DNA of 64,000 bases, taken from the NCBI GenBank assembly GCA_004297775.1, contig SCUE01000037.1, forward strand, positions 1 to 64,000, written 5' to 3'. The notes under the pieces are model-generated. The model had not been told where the DNA came from and searched no databases. It saw nothing but the letters and a program-made list of their open reading frames with translations. A program made the translations under genes and the position numbers. This stretch comes from Chloroflexota bacterium. Its GTDB lineage: Bacteria > Chloroflexota > UBA6077 > FW602-bin22. Shown here piece after piece: positions 26,027-35,631 of this stretch; the first letter of the stretch is position 1, and each line of letters opens with the position of its first letter.

Positions 26027-27394
26027 ATGGCTAGTCGGCGCGATCTCCCGAGCGTCGACCGCGTTCTTCTCGACGAGCGAATTGCCGGACTCATCGCCCG
26101 GCACTCGCGGCCGATTGTCGTGGCCGCGGTGCGCGACGCCCTCGCGGTCGCTCGATCCGCGACGCGCGCGGGGACGACCGCTTCTCCGATAGCGGAGATC
26201 GTGAGCGATGCGGTCGGCCGTATTGAAGCGCGCGATCAGCCAAGTCTGCGCCGAGTCATCAATGGCACCGGCGTGATCATCCAGACCAACCTCGGTCGCG
26301 CGCCGCTGTCCCGGGAAGCAGCCGAGGCGGCGGCGGCGATCGGGAGCGGGTACAGCACGCTCGAATACGACGTCGAACGGGGCGAACGTGGCTCGCGCAC
26401 GACGCACATGTCTCGGCTGCTCACGACTCTCACGGGCGCCGAGGCCGCCCTGGCAGTCAACAACAACGCGGCGGCCGTCTTGCTGGCGCTGGCCGCGCTG
26501 GCGCGCGGGCGGGACGTCATCATCGCCCGCGGTCAACTCGTCGAGATCGGCGGCGGTTTCCGCATTCCCGACGTCCTGGCGCAAAGTGGCGCCCGCCTCG
26601 TCGAAGTTGGCACGACCAACCGAACCTATGCCCGAGATTATGTCGAGGCAATTGGTGACTCGACCGCCGCGATCCTTCGCGTCCATCCCAGCAATTTTCG
26701 AGTCGTCGGTTTCACCCACGAGTCGCAGTTGTCCGAGCTCGCCGAAATCGCCCGCGATCGCGGCATTCTGCTGATCGATGACCTCGGATCGGGCAGTCTG
26801 ATCGACACGTCGCGCTTCGGTCTGGAGCACGAACCAACCATCGCCGACAGCATCACCGAGGGCGCTGACGTCGTCTGCTTCAGCGGCGACAAGCTGCTCG
26901 GCGGTCCACAGGCCGGCATCATCGTCGGACGTTCGCGTGAGATCGAACGCGTTGCGCGCCACCCCTTTGCGCGAGCGATGCGACTCGACAAGATGACGAT
27001 CGCGGCGATGGAGGCGACTCTTCGCCATTACGAGCGCGGCGAAGCGATCGAAAAGGTGCCGGTGTGGCGGATGATCGGGGCCAGCGTGGTCGAGATCGAA
27101 GCGCGTGCCCGGACCTGGGGCAACGCCCTCGCCGACCGTGGAATCAACAGTGAGGTTCGGTCGGGCAGATCGGCCGTCGGCGGTGGTTCGCTCCCCGGCG
27201 CGACGCTACCGACGTTCGTCTTGGCCCTGACATCGCCGATCGGGCTGGATCGCGGCTCGGCGTTCCTCCGCGGGCGGCCGCTTGCCCTGATCGCTCGCGT
27301 CGAGCACGATCGCCTCGTGATCGATCCGCGCACAATCGATCCAGCCGATGACGGAGTTGTTCTGAACCATCTCCTAGAATTGTCCGGCTTGTGA
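26027..27394 (+). CDS. selA: L-seryl-tRNA(Sec) selenium transferase
   Basis: A 455-residue PLP-dependent enzyme that converts Ser-tRNA(Sec) to Sec-tRNA(Sec) with selenophosphate. It has the N-terminal helical domain, NGTGVIIQTNLGRAPLS, YSTLEYDVERGERGSR and the PLP lysine in CFSGDKLLGGPQAGIIVGR (K289). No selB, selD or tRNA-Sec gene is beside it in the window. Whether Sec is made, or this is a SelA-like paralogue, depends on the rest of the genome. The aspS GTG overlaps its end. Confidence 0.93.
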   Translation: MASRRDLPSVDRVLLDERIAGLIARHSRPIVVAAVRDALAVARSATRAGTTASPIAEIVSDAVGRIEARDQPSLRRVINGTGVIIQTNLGRAPLSREAAEAAAAIGSGYSTLEYDVERGERGSRTTHMSRLLTTLTGAEAALAVNNNAAAVLLALAALARGRDVIIARGQLVEIGGGFRIPDVLAQSGARLVEVGTTNRTYARDYVEAIGDSTAAILRVHPSNFRVVGFTHESQLSELAEIARDRGILLIDDLGSGSLIDTSRFGLEHEPTIADSITEGADVVCFSGDKLLGGPQAGIIVGRSREIERVARHPFARAMRLDKMTIAAMEATLRHYERGEAIEKVPVWRMIGASVVEIEARARTWGNALADRGINSEVRSGRSAVGGGSLPGATLPTFVLALTSPIGLDRGSAFLRGRPLALIARVEHDRLVIDPRTIDPADDGVVLNHLLELSGL

Positions 27395-29166
27395 AGAAGA
27401 CGCATACATGCGGCGAACTGCGCGCCGCCGACATCGGTTCGCGCGTGACCATGATGGGATGGGTGCACCGACGCCGCGCCCACGGCGGATTGATCTTTGT
27501 CGATGTCCGCGACCGGCTTGGCTTGACCCAGCTTGTCTTCAACCCAGAGGAATCGCGCACCGCGCACGCCGCGGCGGAAGAACTGCGTCCTGAGTTCGTC
27601 ATCGCCGCGTCCGGGCGGGTCGAGGCTCGTCCCGACGGCACGGTCAACACCAACCTGGCGACCGGCGCAGTCGAGGTCGTCGTCGACAACCTTGTCGTTC
27701 TGAATGCGGCCAAGACACCGCCGTTCGAGGTGAACCAGGACGGCGAGGTGGATGAGAATCTCCGCCTCAAGTACCGCTATCTCGATCTTCGGCGCGAGCG
27801 CATGCGCGATATCATCGTGGCGCGCCATCGCGTCACGCGCGCCGTTCGCGACTACCTCGACCGCCGTAATTTCGTCGAGATCGAAACGCCAATCCTGGTC
27901 AACCGCACGCCGGGCGGCGCTCGCGAGTTTCTCGTACCGAGTCGGCTCAACCCCGGCGCGTTCTACGCCCTGCCGCAATCGCCACAACAGTACAAACAGT
28001 TGTTGATGGTCGGGGGGATGGAGCGCTACTACCAGGTCGCGCGCTGTTTCCGCGACGAGGACCCCCGCGCGGATCGTGCGCCCGAGTTCACCCAGATCGA
28101 TATCGAGATGTCATTCATCGACCAGGAGGATATTCTCGAACTATTCGAGGGGCTCGCGATCGACATCGTCGAGACCGTTGCGCCCGAGAAGCGGTTCCTG
28201 GTCAGGCCGTTCCCACGCATGTCGTACCAGCACGCGATGGACACATACGGCACCGACAAGCCCGACCTGCGGTTCGGCCTCGAAATCGTCGATTTGACCG
28301 ATATTGTCGGAAGTGGGTTTCAGGTGTTCGACGCCGCCCGCGCCAACGGCGGGCAGATTCGTGCAATCGTTGCGCCCGGATGTGCCGGTTACACGCGCCG
28401 AGAAATCGACGATCTGACGTCATTCGCGCGTGCGCGCGGCGCCAAAGGGCTGGCCACGCTGGCCGTGACCGGAGAGGGCATTCGCGGACCGATTGCGAAG
28501 TTCTTCGACCACGAATCACTCGCCGCCATCGCTGCCCAATGCGAGGCATCGGCCGGCGATTTGATCCTGCTCGTGGCCGACCAGCCGATGATCGTGGCTA
28601 CGACCCTTGGCGATCTGCGGAATGAGATGGGAAGGCGGCTCAACCTGGCCGATCCGAACATCCTCGCGTTCTGTTGGGTTCTGGATATGCCCGCCTTCGA
28701 GTACGACGAGGCCGAGCGCACCTACGTCGCGAAGCATCACCAGTTTACGGCCCCGCTCGACGAAGACCTTGACATGCTTGAAACCAATCCCGCGGTCGTG
28801 CGCGCCAAGCAGTACGACTGTGTCTGCAACGGCTTCGAACTTGCCGGTGGCTCGATCCGGATCCATCGGCGCGACGTCCAGGAGCGCATCTTTCGCGTCA
28901 TCGGCTTGTCGGACGAGCGAGCGCGCGGCCTCTTCGGACATCTGCTCGAAGCGTTCGACTACGGCACGCCGCCGCATGGTGGCATCGCGTCCGGAGTCGA
29001 CCGGTGGATGATGATCCTTTCGAATGCGGCATCGCTCCGCGAGACATTCGCGTTCCCGAAGACGCAGAGTGGTCTCGAACCACTCACGGGAGCGCCGTCC
29101 GCGATCAGCGAGCGAGAATTGCGCGACCTGCACATCTCATCGTTGGTGCCGGCGCCGCGCGCTTGA
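27391..29166 (+). CDS. aspS: Aspartyl-tRNA synthetase
   Basis: A 591-residue class II synthetase of the bacterial type. The N-terminal OB domain includes TMMGWVHRRRAHGGLIFVDV. Class II motif 2 is RCFRDEDPRADRAPEFTQIDIEM, motif 3 is FGTPPHGGIASGVDR-like (YGTPPHGGIASGVDRWMM). A GAD insertion domain sits in the middle. The GTG start at 27391 overlaps the selA stop by four bases. It is unclear from sequence whether it is discriminating or also charges tRNA-Asn. Confidence 0.96.
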   Translation: MKKTHTCGELRAADIGSRVTMMGWVHRRRAHGGLIFVDVRDRLGLTQLVFNPEESRTAHAAAEELRPEFVIAASGRVEARPDGTVNTNLATGAVEVVVDNLVVLNAAKTPPFEVNQDGEVDENLRLKYRYLDLRRERMRDIIVARHRVTRAVRDYLDRRNFVEIETPILVNRTPGGAREFLVPSRLNPGAFYALPQSPQQYKQLLMVGGMERYYQVARCFRDEDPRADRAPEFTQIDIEMSFIDQEDILELFEGLAIDIVETVAPEKRFLVRPFPRMSYQHAMDTYGTDKPDLRFGLEIVDLTDIVGSGFQVFDAARANGGQIRAIVAPGCAGYTRREIDDLTSFARARGAKGLATLAVTGEGIRGPIAKFFDHESLAAIAAQCEASAGDLILLVADQPMIVATTLGDLRNEMGRRLNLADPNILAFCWVLDMPAFEYDEAERTYVAKHHQFTAPLDEDLDMLETNPAVVRAKQYDCVCNGFELAGGSIRIHRRDVQERIFRVIGLSDERARGLFGHLLEAFDYGTPPHGGIASGVDRWMMILSNAASLRETFAFPKTQSGLEPLTGAPSAISERELRDLHISSLVPAPRA

Positions 29167-29174
29167 GACCAACG

Positions 29175-32100
29175 ATGTTCGCACCAGTTGACTCCCGTCC
29201 GGATTTCCCCGCGATGGAGCGCGACGTCCTCGCGTTCTGGAACAAGACCGACGCCTTCCGAAAGCTCGTCCAGAAAAACCGGGGCGGACCGCGCTGGTCC
29301 TTCATCGACGGTCCGATTACGGCCAACAACCCTATGGCCATCCATCACGCCTGGGGGCGGACTTATAAGGACCTGTACCAGCGCTATCACGCCATGCTCG
29401 GCCAGGATCAGCGTTACCAGAACGGGTTCGACGGTCAGGGCCTCTGGATCGAGGTGGAGGTCGAGAAGGAACTCGGCTTTCGCTCCAAGCACGACATCGA
29501 AGCGTTCGGCATCGACCGATTCGTCGAGTTGTGCAAGGAACGGGTCCGCCGCTTCTCGGCCGTGCAGACCGAGCAATCGATTCGACTCGGGTATTGGATG
29601 GACTGGGACAACTCATACCAGACGATGTCGGACGAGAACAACTTCACGATCTGGACATTCCTCAAGCGCTGTCACGACCGGGGCCTGATCTACAAGGGAC
29701 ACGACGTGATGCCGTGGTGTCCGCGGTGTTCGACCGGTCTGTCGAACATGGAAATCGTCACCGACGGCTACCAGGAACTCACGCATCTCAGCCTTTTCGT
29801 GAAATTCCCGCTGGTCGGACGACCGGGCGAGCACTTGCTCGTCTGGACGACGACGCCGTGGACGCTGACCGCGAATGTCGCCGCGGCGGTAAATCCGGAC
29901 CTGACCTACCTCAAAGTGCGCCAGGGCGACGAAGTGCTCTACCTCTCGAAGGGCGCGCTCGCGAATGCGTTGAGGGGCCAGCACGAGGTCATCGGCGAGT
30001 TTCCTGGCAGTGCGATGGATGGTTGGCTGTACCACGGCCCATTCGATGAACTCGGTCCCCAACACGGCGTCGAGCATCGCGTGATCCTCTGGGCCGATGT
30101 CGCCGATGCCGAGGGGACTGGCATCGTGCATATTGCGCCCGGATGCGGCGCCGAGGACCACGACCTGGCCGGACCGCGGAAACTGGCCGTCATCGCGCCG
30201 ATCGATGAGTTTGGGCGATTCCTCGCGAGCTTTGACTGGCTCGCCGGGCGATCCACGAGCCAGGTCGTCGAGGATATCGTCGAGGATCTGGACCAGAAGG
30301 CCGTCCTGTATCGGACGCAGCCGTATAGCCACCGCTACCCGGTTTGCTGGCGGTGTAGTACCGAGCTTGTCTTCCGCCTCGTCGACGAGTGGTACATCTC
30401 CATGGATGGTCCGCGGCGCCCGGGGGCGCCCGCCGCGCGCGAAACCCGACTGCGTGATGAGATCGCCGAGGTCACGCGCGGCATTCGATGGATTCCGGAG
30501 TTCGGCCTCGAACGGGAACTCGACTGGCTGCGCAACATGGACGACTGGATGATTTCGAAGAAGCGCTATTACGGGTTGGCGCTGCCGATCTACGACTGCG
30601 CGAATTGCGGAACGTTCGAGGTTATCGGCTCGGAGCACGAACTCGAACAGCGCGCGATCGAGGGCTGGACGGCGTTTGCCGGCCACTCACCGCATCGCCC
30701 GTGGATCGACGCCGTGAAGATTGCCTGTTCGACGTGCGGCGGTCCGGTCACACGCATCGCCGACGTGGGGAACGCCTGGCTCGACGCCGGCATCGTACCG
30801 TTTTCGACCCTCGGCTATCGGCACGGGTCCGAGGAATGGCAGAAGTGGTTCCCGGCTGACTTCATCACGGAGTCGTTCCCCGGGCAATTCCGGAATTGGT
30901 TCTACTCCCTCCTCGCTCAGAGCACCGTGTTGGTCGATCGAGCGCCCTTCAAGACCTGTTTCGGATTCGCATTGCTGCGCGATGAAAAGGGTGAGGAGAT
31001 GCACAAGTCGAAGGGGAATAGCATTCCCTTCGACGAGGCGGCCGAGAAAGTCGGCGCGGACCTGCTTCGCTGGATGTTCTGCCGCTTCAACCCGGCCCAG
31101 AACGTGAACTTCGGCTATGGCATCGCGAACGACGTCCGCCGGCGCCTGCTGACACTCTGGAACGTCTACTCGTTCTTCATTACCTACGCCCGGATCGACG
31201 GATTCGATCCACGATCGAGTCTGGATGAGCCATCCGCGCGATCGCCGCTCGATCGATGGATTCTGTCGCGCCTGAATCGGCTCGTCGGCGCCACGCGCGT
31301 AGCACTCGACAATTTCGACGCCATGACGGCCTGTCGCGACATCGAGGCGTTCGTCGAAGAACTGTCGAACTGGTATCTGCGGCGCGGTCGGCGGCGCTAT
31401 TGGAAGTCCGAGGCTGACGCCGACAAGTCGGCGGCCTACCACACCCTCTACCGCGTGTTGGTCACGCTTGCGCGGCTCCTCGCGCCGTTCCAGCCGTTTC
31501 TGGCCGAGCACCTCTACCAGCGATTGGTCCGCGCGGTCGATACGTCGGCCCCGGAGAGCGTGCACCACACAAGCTACCCGGAAACCGACGCGACCCTGGC
31601 CGACGAGTCCACCGAGCGGCGCATGGCGAACGCGCTCCGAATCGTGAATCTGGCCCGCGCCGCGCGCAACAAGGCGGCAATCAAGGTGCGTCAGCCGCTC
31701 GGCCGCGTCGTGGTCCACGGTATGGCCGCCGATGGGCTGTCCGGGCTCGAGGGCGACGTGTGCGACGAACTGAACGTACGGCGACTCGAGTTCGCGCCTG
31801 AGATCTCCGCGCTGACCGACTTCGAGCTGAAACCGATCATCTCACTACTCGGCCCGAAGTATGGTTCGCGCCTGCGCGAAATCCAGATCGGCCTACAAAC
31901 CATCGACGCCGGTGAAGCGGCTCGATCAGTCCGATCTGGCGAAGCCGTCCGGATTGGCGACATCGATCTGCTGCCCGGCGAACTCGACGTGCGGGCGCGC
32001 GACCGCCAGGGTCTGGCCGTCGCCATCGAGGACGATCTCGCGGTCGCGGTCGATACCGTGCTGACCGAAGATCTCGTTCACGAGGGGCTGGCGCGCGAGA

Positions 32101-32336
32101 TCGTTCACCGTATCCAGACGATGCGTCGATCCGCCGACTTCAAGATCGAAGAGAGGATCGTCACGGCCTACCGAACCGGCCCGACTCTATCGCGCGTCTT
32201 CGAACGATTCGGCGACTACATCCAACGGGAGACACTCTCCGCAACCCTGACCAGCGACGACTCGGGTGGATTCGATCTCGCCGAGGATGGCCCAATCGAG
32301 GGGGAGAACCTCCGAATCTCGGTACGCCGACGGTAG
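29175..32336 (+). CDS. ileS: Isoleucyl-tRNA synthetase, eukaryote-like type
   Basis: A 1053-residue class I synthetase. The HIGH-like motif is HHAWG (H57/H58) within NNPMAIHHAWGRTYKD and the KMSKS-like motif is HKSKGN (K about 611). The CP1 editing domain has VWTTTPWTLTANVAAAVNP. Its length and these motifs match the long, eukaryote-like IleS that is naturally insensitive to mupirocin, rather than the shorter bacterial form with a C-terminal zinc site. ATG 29175 is chosen; the longer frame overlaps aspS. Confidence 0.94.
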   Translation: MFAPVDSRPDFPAMERDVLAFWNKTDAFRKLVQKNRGGPRWSFIDGPITANNPMAIHHAWGRTYKDLYQRYHAMLGQDQRYQNGFDGQGLWIEVEVEKELGFRSKHDIEAFGIDRFVELCKERVRRFSAVQTEQSIRLGYWMDWDNSYQTMSDENNFTIWTFLKRCHDRGLIYKGHDVMPWCPRCSTGLSNMEIVTDGYQELTHLSLFVKFPLVGRPGEHLLVWTTTPWTLTANVAAAVNPDLTYLKVRQGDEVLYLSKGALANALRGQHEVIGEFPGSAMDGWLYHGPFDELGPQHGVEHRVILWADVADAEGTGIVHIAPGCGAEDHDLAGPRKLAVIAPIDEFGRFLASFDWLAGRSTSQVVEDIVEDLDQKAVLYRTQPYSHRYPVCWRCSTELVFRLVDEWYISMDGPRRPGAPAARETRLRDEIAEVTRGIRWIPEFGLERELDWLRNMDDWMISKKRYYGLALPIYDCANCGTFEVIGSEHELEQRAIEGWTAFAGHSPHRPWIDAVKIACSTCGGPVTRIADVGNAWLDAGIVPFSTLGYRHGSEEWQKWFPADFITESFPGQFRNWFYSLLAQSTVLVDRAPFKTCFGFALLRDEKGEEMHKSKGNSIPFDEAAEKVGADLLRWMFCRFNPAQNVNFGYGIANDVRRRLLTLWNVYSFFITYARIDGFDPRSSLDEPSARSPLDRWILSRLNRLVGATRVALDNFDAMTACRDIEAFVEELSNWYLRRGRRRYWKSEADADKSAAYHTLYRVLVTLARLLAPFQPFLAEHLYQRLVRAVDTSAPESVHHTSYPETDATLADESTERRMANALRIVNLARAARNKAAIKVRQPLGRVVVHGMAADGLSGLEGDVCDELNVRRLEFAPEISALTDFELKPIISLLGPKYGSRLREIQIGLQTIDAGEAARSVRSGEAVRIGDIDLLPGELDVRARDRQGLAVAIEDDLAVAVDTVLTEDLVHEGLAREIVHRIQTMRRSADFKIEERIVTAYRTGPTLSRVFERFGDYIQRETLSATLTSDDSGGFDLAEDGPIEGENLRISVRRR

Positions 32337-32349
32337 GCGCGCCCGACGA

Positions 32350-33237
32350 CTACTCGCCCTCGCCCTCGTCAACCGGGATCACCAACGATCGCAACTGCAC
32401 CTTCAAAGCGTAGTCGCGCGGCAATCGCTTGCCCGGCTTTGGCGATACTTCGACGAACCACGTCCCGGTGTCACCGCGAACCGGGTAGACGATGTGGCGC
32501 GCGATCGTCCCGACCGGTGTACCGTAGGCGGCCGACCGGCGCCCCGGCGTAATCAAGAAGAGCTGGAATGACTCCATGTTCAGACCCGTCAGAGTGACGA
32601 CGATCTGATTCTGATCGGTGTCGTCGTCGACGTCGAACTGGTACACGTCGACGTCGTCCGGGCTGCTGATCAGGCCCCTAGTGTCGGTGTTGAGCGTCAA
32701 GGGCGTTGCATTCGAGAGGTCCGAATTCGGGCCATTCGCCTCGTTCGGATCGACCGGCGTGGATGTCGCCGTCGCCCGCGGCGTATCCGTTGCCCGAGGG
32801 ACGGTCGTATTCGTTGGCTTCGTCGGAGGCCGAGTCGGAGTGGCGTGCACATTCCGTGTCGCGGTCGGCGGTATGAACACGGTCGGGAATGGCGTCACGG
32901 TCGCCGCCATTGTGCGCGTCGGCCGAAGTTGGACCGTCTGAACCGTGCGTTCGGGTGCCACGGTTGCGCTCGGGGTCCCAGCCAGCGGAGTCAGGATCGA
33001 GCCGAATCCGGGGTCGAAGGTCGGCGTGGCGAGCACGCGCGCGCTGCCCTCCGGCGTCGACGTCGCGAGGCGGCCGACTGCCGACACGAAGACAACCTTT
33101 CCCGAAGCGCCGGCGCCAGTCGTGGACGCGCCGGTATTGAATGAAGACCCGCACCCGACGAGCCCAATGACGGCAATCGGAAGAAATCGACGCCACACCG
33201 CGGCGATATCGTCGCAAAGACGATCGTGGCGCCGCAA
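32350..33237 (-). CDS. Lipoprotein with Thr/Pro-rich linker and PPC-like domain
   Basis: A 295-residue predicted lipoprotein. The signal region FLPIAVIGLVGCGSS ends in a lipobox (LVGC). A linker of about 100 residues is rich in Thr, Pro and Ala (ATPTRPPTKPTN style). The C-terminal about 120 residues (SSPDDVDVYQFDVDDD and GDTGTWFVEVSPKP) resemble the beta-sandwich bacterial pre-peptidase C-terminal domain. Such linkers are common in Chloroflexota surface proteins. It is convergent with ileS, 14 bases apart. Function unknown. Confidence 0.75.
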   Translation of the reverse strand: MRRHDRLCDDIAAVWRRFLPIAVIGLVGCGSSFNTGASTTGAGASGKVVFVSAVGRLATSTPEGSARVLATPTFDPGFGSILTPLAGTPSATVAPERTVQTVQLRPTRTMAATVTPFPTVFIPPTATRNVHATPTRPPTKPTNTTVPRATDTPRATATSTPVDPNEANGPNSDLSNATPLTLNTDTRGLISSPDDVDVYQFDVDDDTDQNQIVVTLTGLNMESFQLFLITPGRRSAAYGTPVGTIARHIVYPVRGDTGTWFVEVSPKPGKRLPRDYALKVQLRSLVIPVDEGEGE

Positions 33238-33249
33238 TCGGCGGATTCC

Positions 33250-34506
33250 CTATCCCTGCACGCTGAGCCGACCGGCGCCAGAGTCCGGAAGATCGACCGG
33301 CCGCGGGTTCTCCAGCGGATACTGCTCGATCTGTTCGCCCTGGTAGAACACCGTCACGGAGTGCGCCGGAATGACCCGGACGCCCAGTTCGATGCCCACC
33401 CAGCCACGGTAGCCGAGTCCGCGTGAAACGCGGTACGGCGCGCCGTCGAGCCGGAAGTAACCGTCCGCGTCGACGCGACGTCGGAGATAGACGCAGAACG
33501 CCTCGTCAAATTGGAAGCTACTCGGAATCGGCGTGAATCGTCCGGCCGTTCTCCGGGTCGCGTCGATCGGCGCGGCGCCGTACCGTCCGCCGGCAAGCGT
33601 CTCCAGGTGCCTTTGCAGAATGGCGTTTGCGTCGTTGAGCGTCGCCGCGCGGCGTGCATCGCGCGCGAATTCCGCCCACTGCTCCATGCGCGGATTCTCG
33701 ACTCCCCGAGGCATCTCGACGCGCGTGCCGACTTCCAGCAGCATCTGATGAATCTGCGCTCGCAGGCCCAGCATCTCGTGTCGAAAGTCGATCTCGCGGT
33801 CGTAATCTCCTTCGAGCATGTGAAAGGATGCGCTGTCGGGTACGAACAAGACATGTGGCGCGCCCTGCTGCTCGAGCAGCCACCGAATCATCATCAACGT
33901 GTCCAGGGCAGTCCCCCGCTCGAACATCCAACCAATCAGCGGACGCCCGGTCACGTCGTCTTCGATCAACTGGAAGACGTGACGGCGTCCGGCGGTTGGC
34001 ACCCAGAGTCGCTCCAGGCGCAGGAGTCGTGCGTCGTGGGATGGGTAGCCCTTGGCGCGACGAATGGGCGTAACGCGAGCGATGGAATCCGGCGCCTGCA
34101 AGCGAATCCGGCGAACCGTCTGGGCGCTGACCCGTATGTCCAGGTCCTCTTTGAGGATCTCGGTCAGCGCGGTGTGACCCGCGTCCGGGTAGCGCTCGTG
34201 GAGACGAAAGATCGCATCGCGAATTTCGTCCGAGGTCCGGTTCGGCGCGGCGTGATCGCGCTGGTACCGCAGCGAATCCAGGCTGCCACCGGCGGCGCGA
34301 AAGCGATCGTAGAGCGTCCAGGTCTGTCGGTACGACAGTGACAGTCGCCGGCTCGCCTCCGCGATCGAAATTGCGCCGAGCAGGACCATTGTGAGAACAC
34401 GGTACCGGCGCGCCAGGTCTTGCATCCACTCGCCTCCATGCGTGAGTTCAATTCGCCGATCGCGAATCGGAAGTTCTTCCTGGTCAGATACATATGAAGT
34501 CGCCAT
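33250..34506 (-). CDS. Domesticated ISNCY-type transposase, possible DNA-binding regulator
   Basis: A 418-residue protein with the ISNCY-transposase layout: N-terminal HTH (LARRYRVLTMVLLGAISIAEASRRLSLS, residues 29-56), a second HTH region, an integrase-like core (QLIEDDVTGRPLIGWMFERG) and a Mu-C-like beta barrel. The first catalytic Asp motif (normally QxDGSxH) is replaced by ERLWVPTAGR. The second, VPDSASFH, and the Glu, PRMEQWAE, are kept. No inverted repeats flank it. It is divergent from flagellin across a 144-bp gap with a perfect palindrome, which suggests a regulatory role by inference. Confidence 0.7.
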   Translation of the reverse strand: MATSYVSDQEELPIRDRRIELTHGGEWMQDLARRYRVLTMVLLGAISIAEASRRLSLSYRQTWTLYDRFRAAGGSLDSLRYQRDHAAPNRTSDEIRDAIFRLHERYPDAGHTALTEILKEDLDIRVSAQTVRRIRLQAPDSIARVTPIRRAKGYPSHDARLLRLERLWVPTAGRRHVFQLIEDDVTGRPLIGWMFERGTALDTLMMIRWLLEQQGAPHVLFVPDSASFHMLEGDYDREIDFRHEMLGLRAQIHQMLLEVGTRVEMPRGVENPRMEQWAEFARDARRAATLNDANAILQRHLETLAGGRYGAAPIDATRRTAGRFTPIPSSFQFDEAFCVYLRRRVDADGYFRLDGAPYRVSRGLGYRGWVGIELGVRVIPAHSVTVFYQGEQIEQYPLENPRPVDLPDSGAGRLSVQG

Positions 34507-34563
34507 GTCGCGGCCGGCCTGAAGTTCTGTCTGTCACCCGTCGGCGGCTCTAACTGAGACACC

Positions 34564-34582
34564 CCTAAGGGAGACCCTTAGG
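34564..34582. promoter_or_regulatory. Perfect palindrome upstream of flagellin
   Basis: CCTAAGGG (34564-34571) and CCCTTAGG (34575-34582) form an 8-bp perfect inverted repeat with an AGA spacer, 69 bases before the flagellin ATG and 58 bases from the start of the divergent transposase-derived gene. Placement in the shared control region suggests an operator; it could also form an RNA hairpin in the flagellin leader. I found no convincing sigma-28 or sigma-54 promoter beside it. Confidence 0.5.
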
Positions 34583-34650
34583 TATTCACCTTTCGAAAAC
34601 TCCTCCCCATACTGGCTATCAAGCACTAAGGAAGCGGGAGGACTACCAGA

Positions 34651-35475
34651 ATGGTCACCTCGATCAATACCAACATCTCGTCACTCAACAGCGCCCGGTT
34701 GTTGAACATCACGAACCAGAACCTGGCAAGGACGACCGAGCGGCTTTCGTCCGGTCTTCGAATCAACCGATCGGCCGACGATCCTTCGGGACTCTTCGCC
34801 GCGGAATCACTCACCTCCGAGATACGCGGCAACGCCGCGGCGGCGCTGAACATCCAGAGCGCTTCGTCCGCAATTCAGGTTGCTGACTCGGCGCTGTCCA
34901 ACATCTACGACGTCGTCCAGCGCATGCGCGAGCTCGCCGTTCAGGCGAACAACTCGTTGAATAGCGCCGAGCAGTTCACCGCTCTGAACAACGAGTTTGT
35001 CTCGCTGAGGAGCGCGGTTACGTCGATGGCGAATGGCGCCAAGTACGCCGGAACATCCCTTCTCACGGGCGCTCTGACGACTCTCACCCTGCAGATCGGC
35101 TCAGCCGCGGCCGCCACTCAGGCCTTCACGTTTGCGACCCAGGGGTTCACCGCGACCGACCTCGGAATCAACGCGAGCGTGATTTCGAGCCAGGCGAACG
35201 CGGCGACAGCTATTACCGCGCTGGATACCGCGATTACCAGCCTGAGCACCGGTCGCTCCACGCTCGGCGCGAGCGACCAGGCCCTGGCGTCGCTGAAGCA
35301 GGCGGCCGAGGTGTCGGTGGTCTCCAGCAGCGAAGCCCGAAGTCGTATCAGAGACGCGGACATCGCCACCGAGGTCGGAAACCTTGTGAAGGCCCAGATC
35401 CAGCAGCAGGCCGGCGCCGCGGCTCTATCGGCCGCCAATTTCTCGACACAGTTCATTCTGCAACTGATGCAGTAG
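34651..35475 (+). CDS. hag: Flagellin
   Basis: A 274-residue flagellin, the filament subunit secreted by the flagellar type III system. The D0/D1 N-terminus MVTSINTNISSLNSARLLN and the helix RLSSGLRINRSADDPSGLFAAESL are highly characteristic. The C-terminus has RSRIRDADIATEVGNLVKAQ and QQAGAAALSAANFSTQFILQLMQ. The variable domain is short (about residues 140-190). A GCGGGAGG ribosome-binding site precedes it. fliS follows, and no other flagellar structural genes are in the window. Confidence 0.95.
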   Translation: MVTSINTNISSLNSARLLNITNQNLARTTERLSSGLRINRSADDPSGLFAAESLTSEIRGNAAAALNIQSASSAIQVADSALSNIYDVVQRMRELAVQANNSLNSAEQFTALNNEFVSLRSAVTSMANGAKYAGTSLLTGALTTLTLQIGSAAAATQAFTFATQGFTATDLGINASVISSQANAATAITALDTAITSLSTGRSTLGASDQALASLKQAAEVSVVSSSEARSRIRDADIATEVGNLVKAQIQQQAGAAALSAANFSTQFILQLMQ

Positions 35476-35631
35476 AAGAGCCGAAACGCCATCGACCGGG
35501 CTATCTGATTCTTAAGCGCGGTCGACGTCCCGACCACGGGGTAATAATCGGCCGCGCGATCGGAATCTTTAGGGGCTTCCCCGAGGAGCTTTGGAGGCGC
35601 CGACCGCGTGGCCTGAATCTGGAGACGATTG

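Noticed and set aside
25874..27028. 384-residue minus-strand frame opposite selA
   Set aside because: Lies wholly over a well-conserved gene in the opposite strand; no conserved motif.
34583..34650. Sigma-28 or sigma-54 promoter of flagellin
   Set aside because: No TAAA-N15-GCCGATAA match, and the nearest GG/GC pair has the wrong spacing for sigma-54, so I report only the palindrome.
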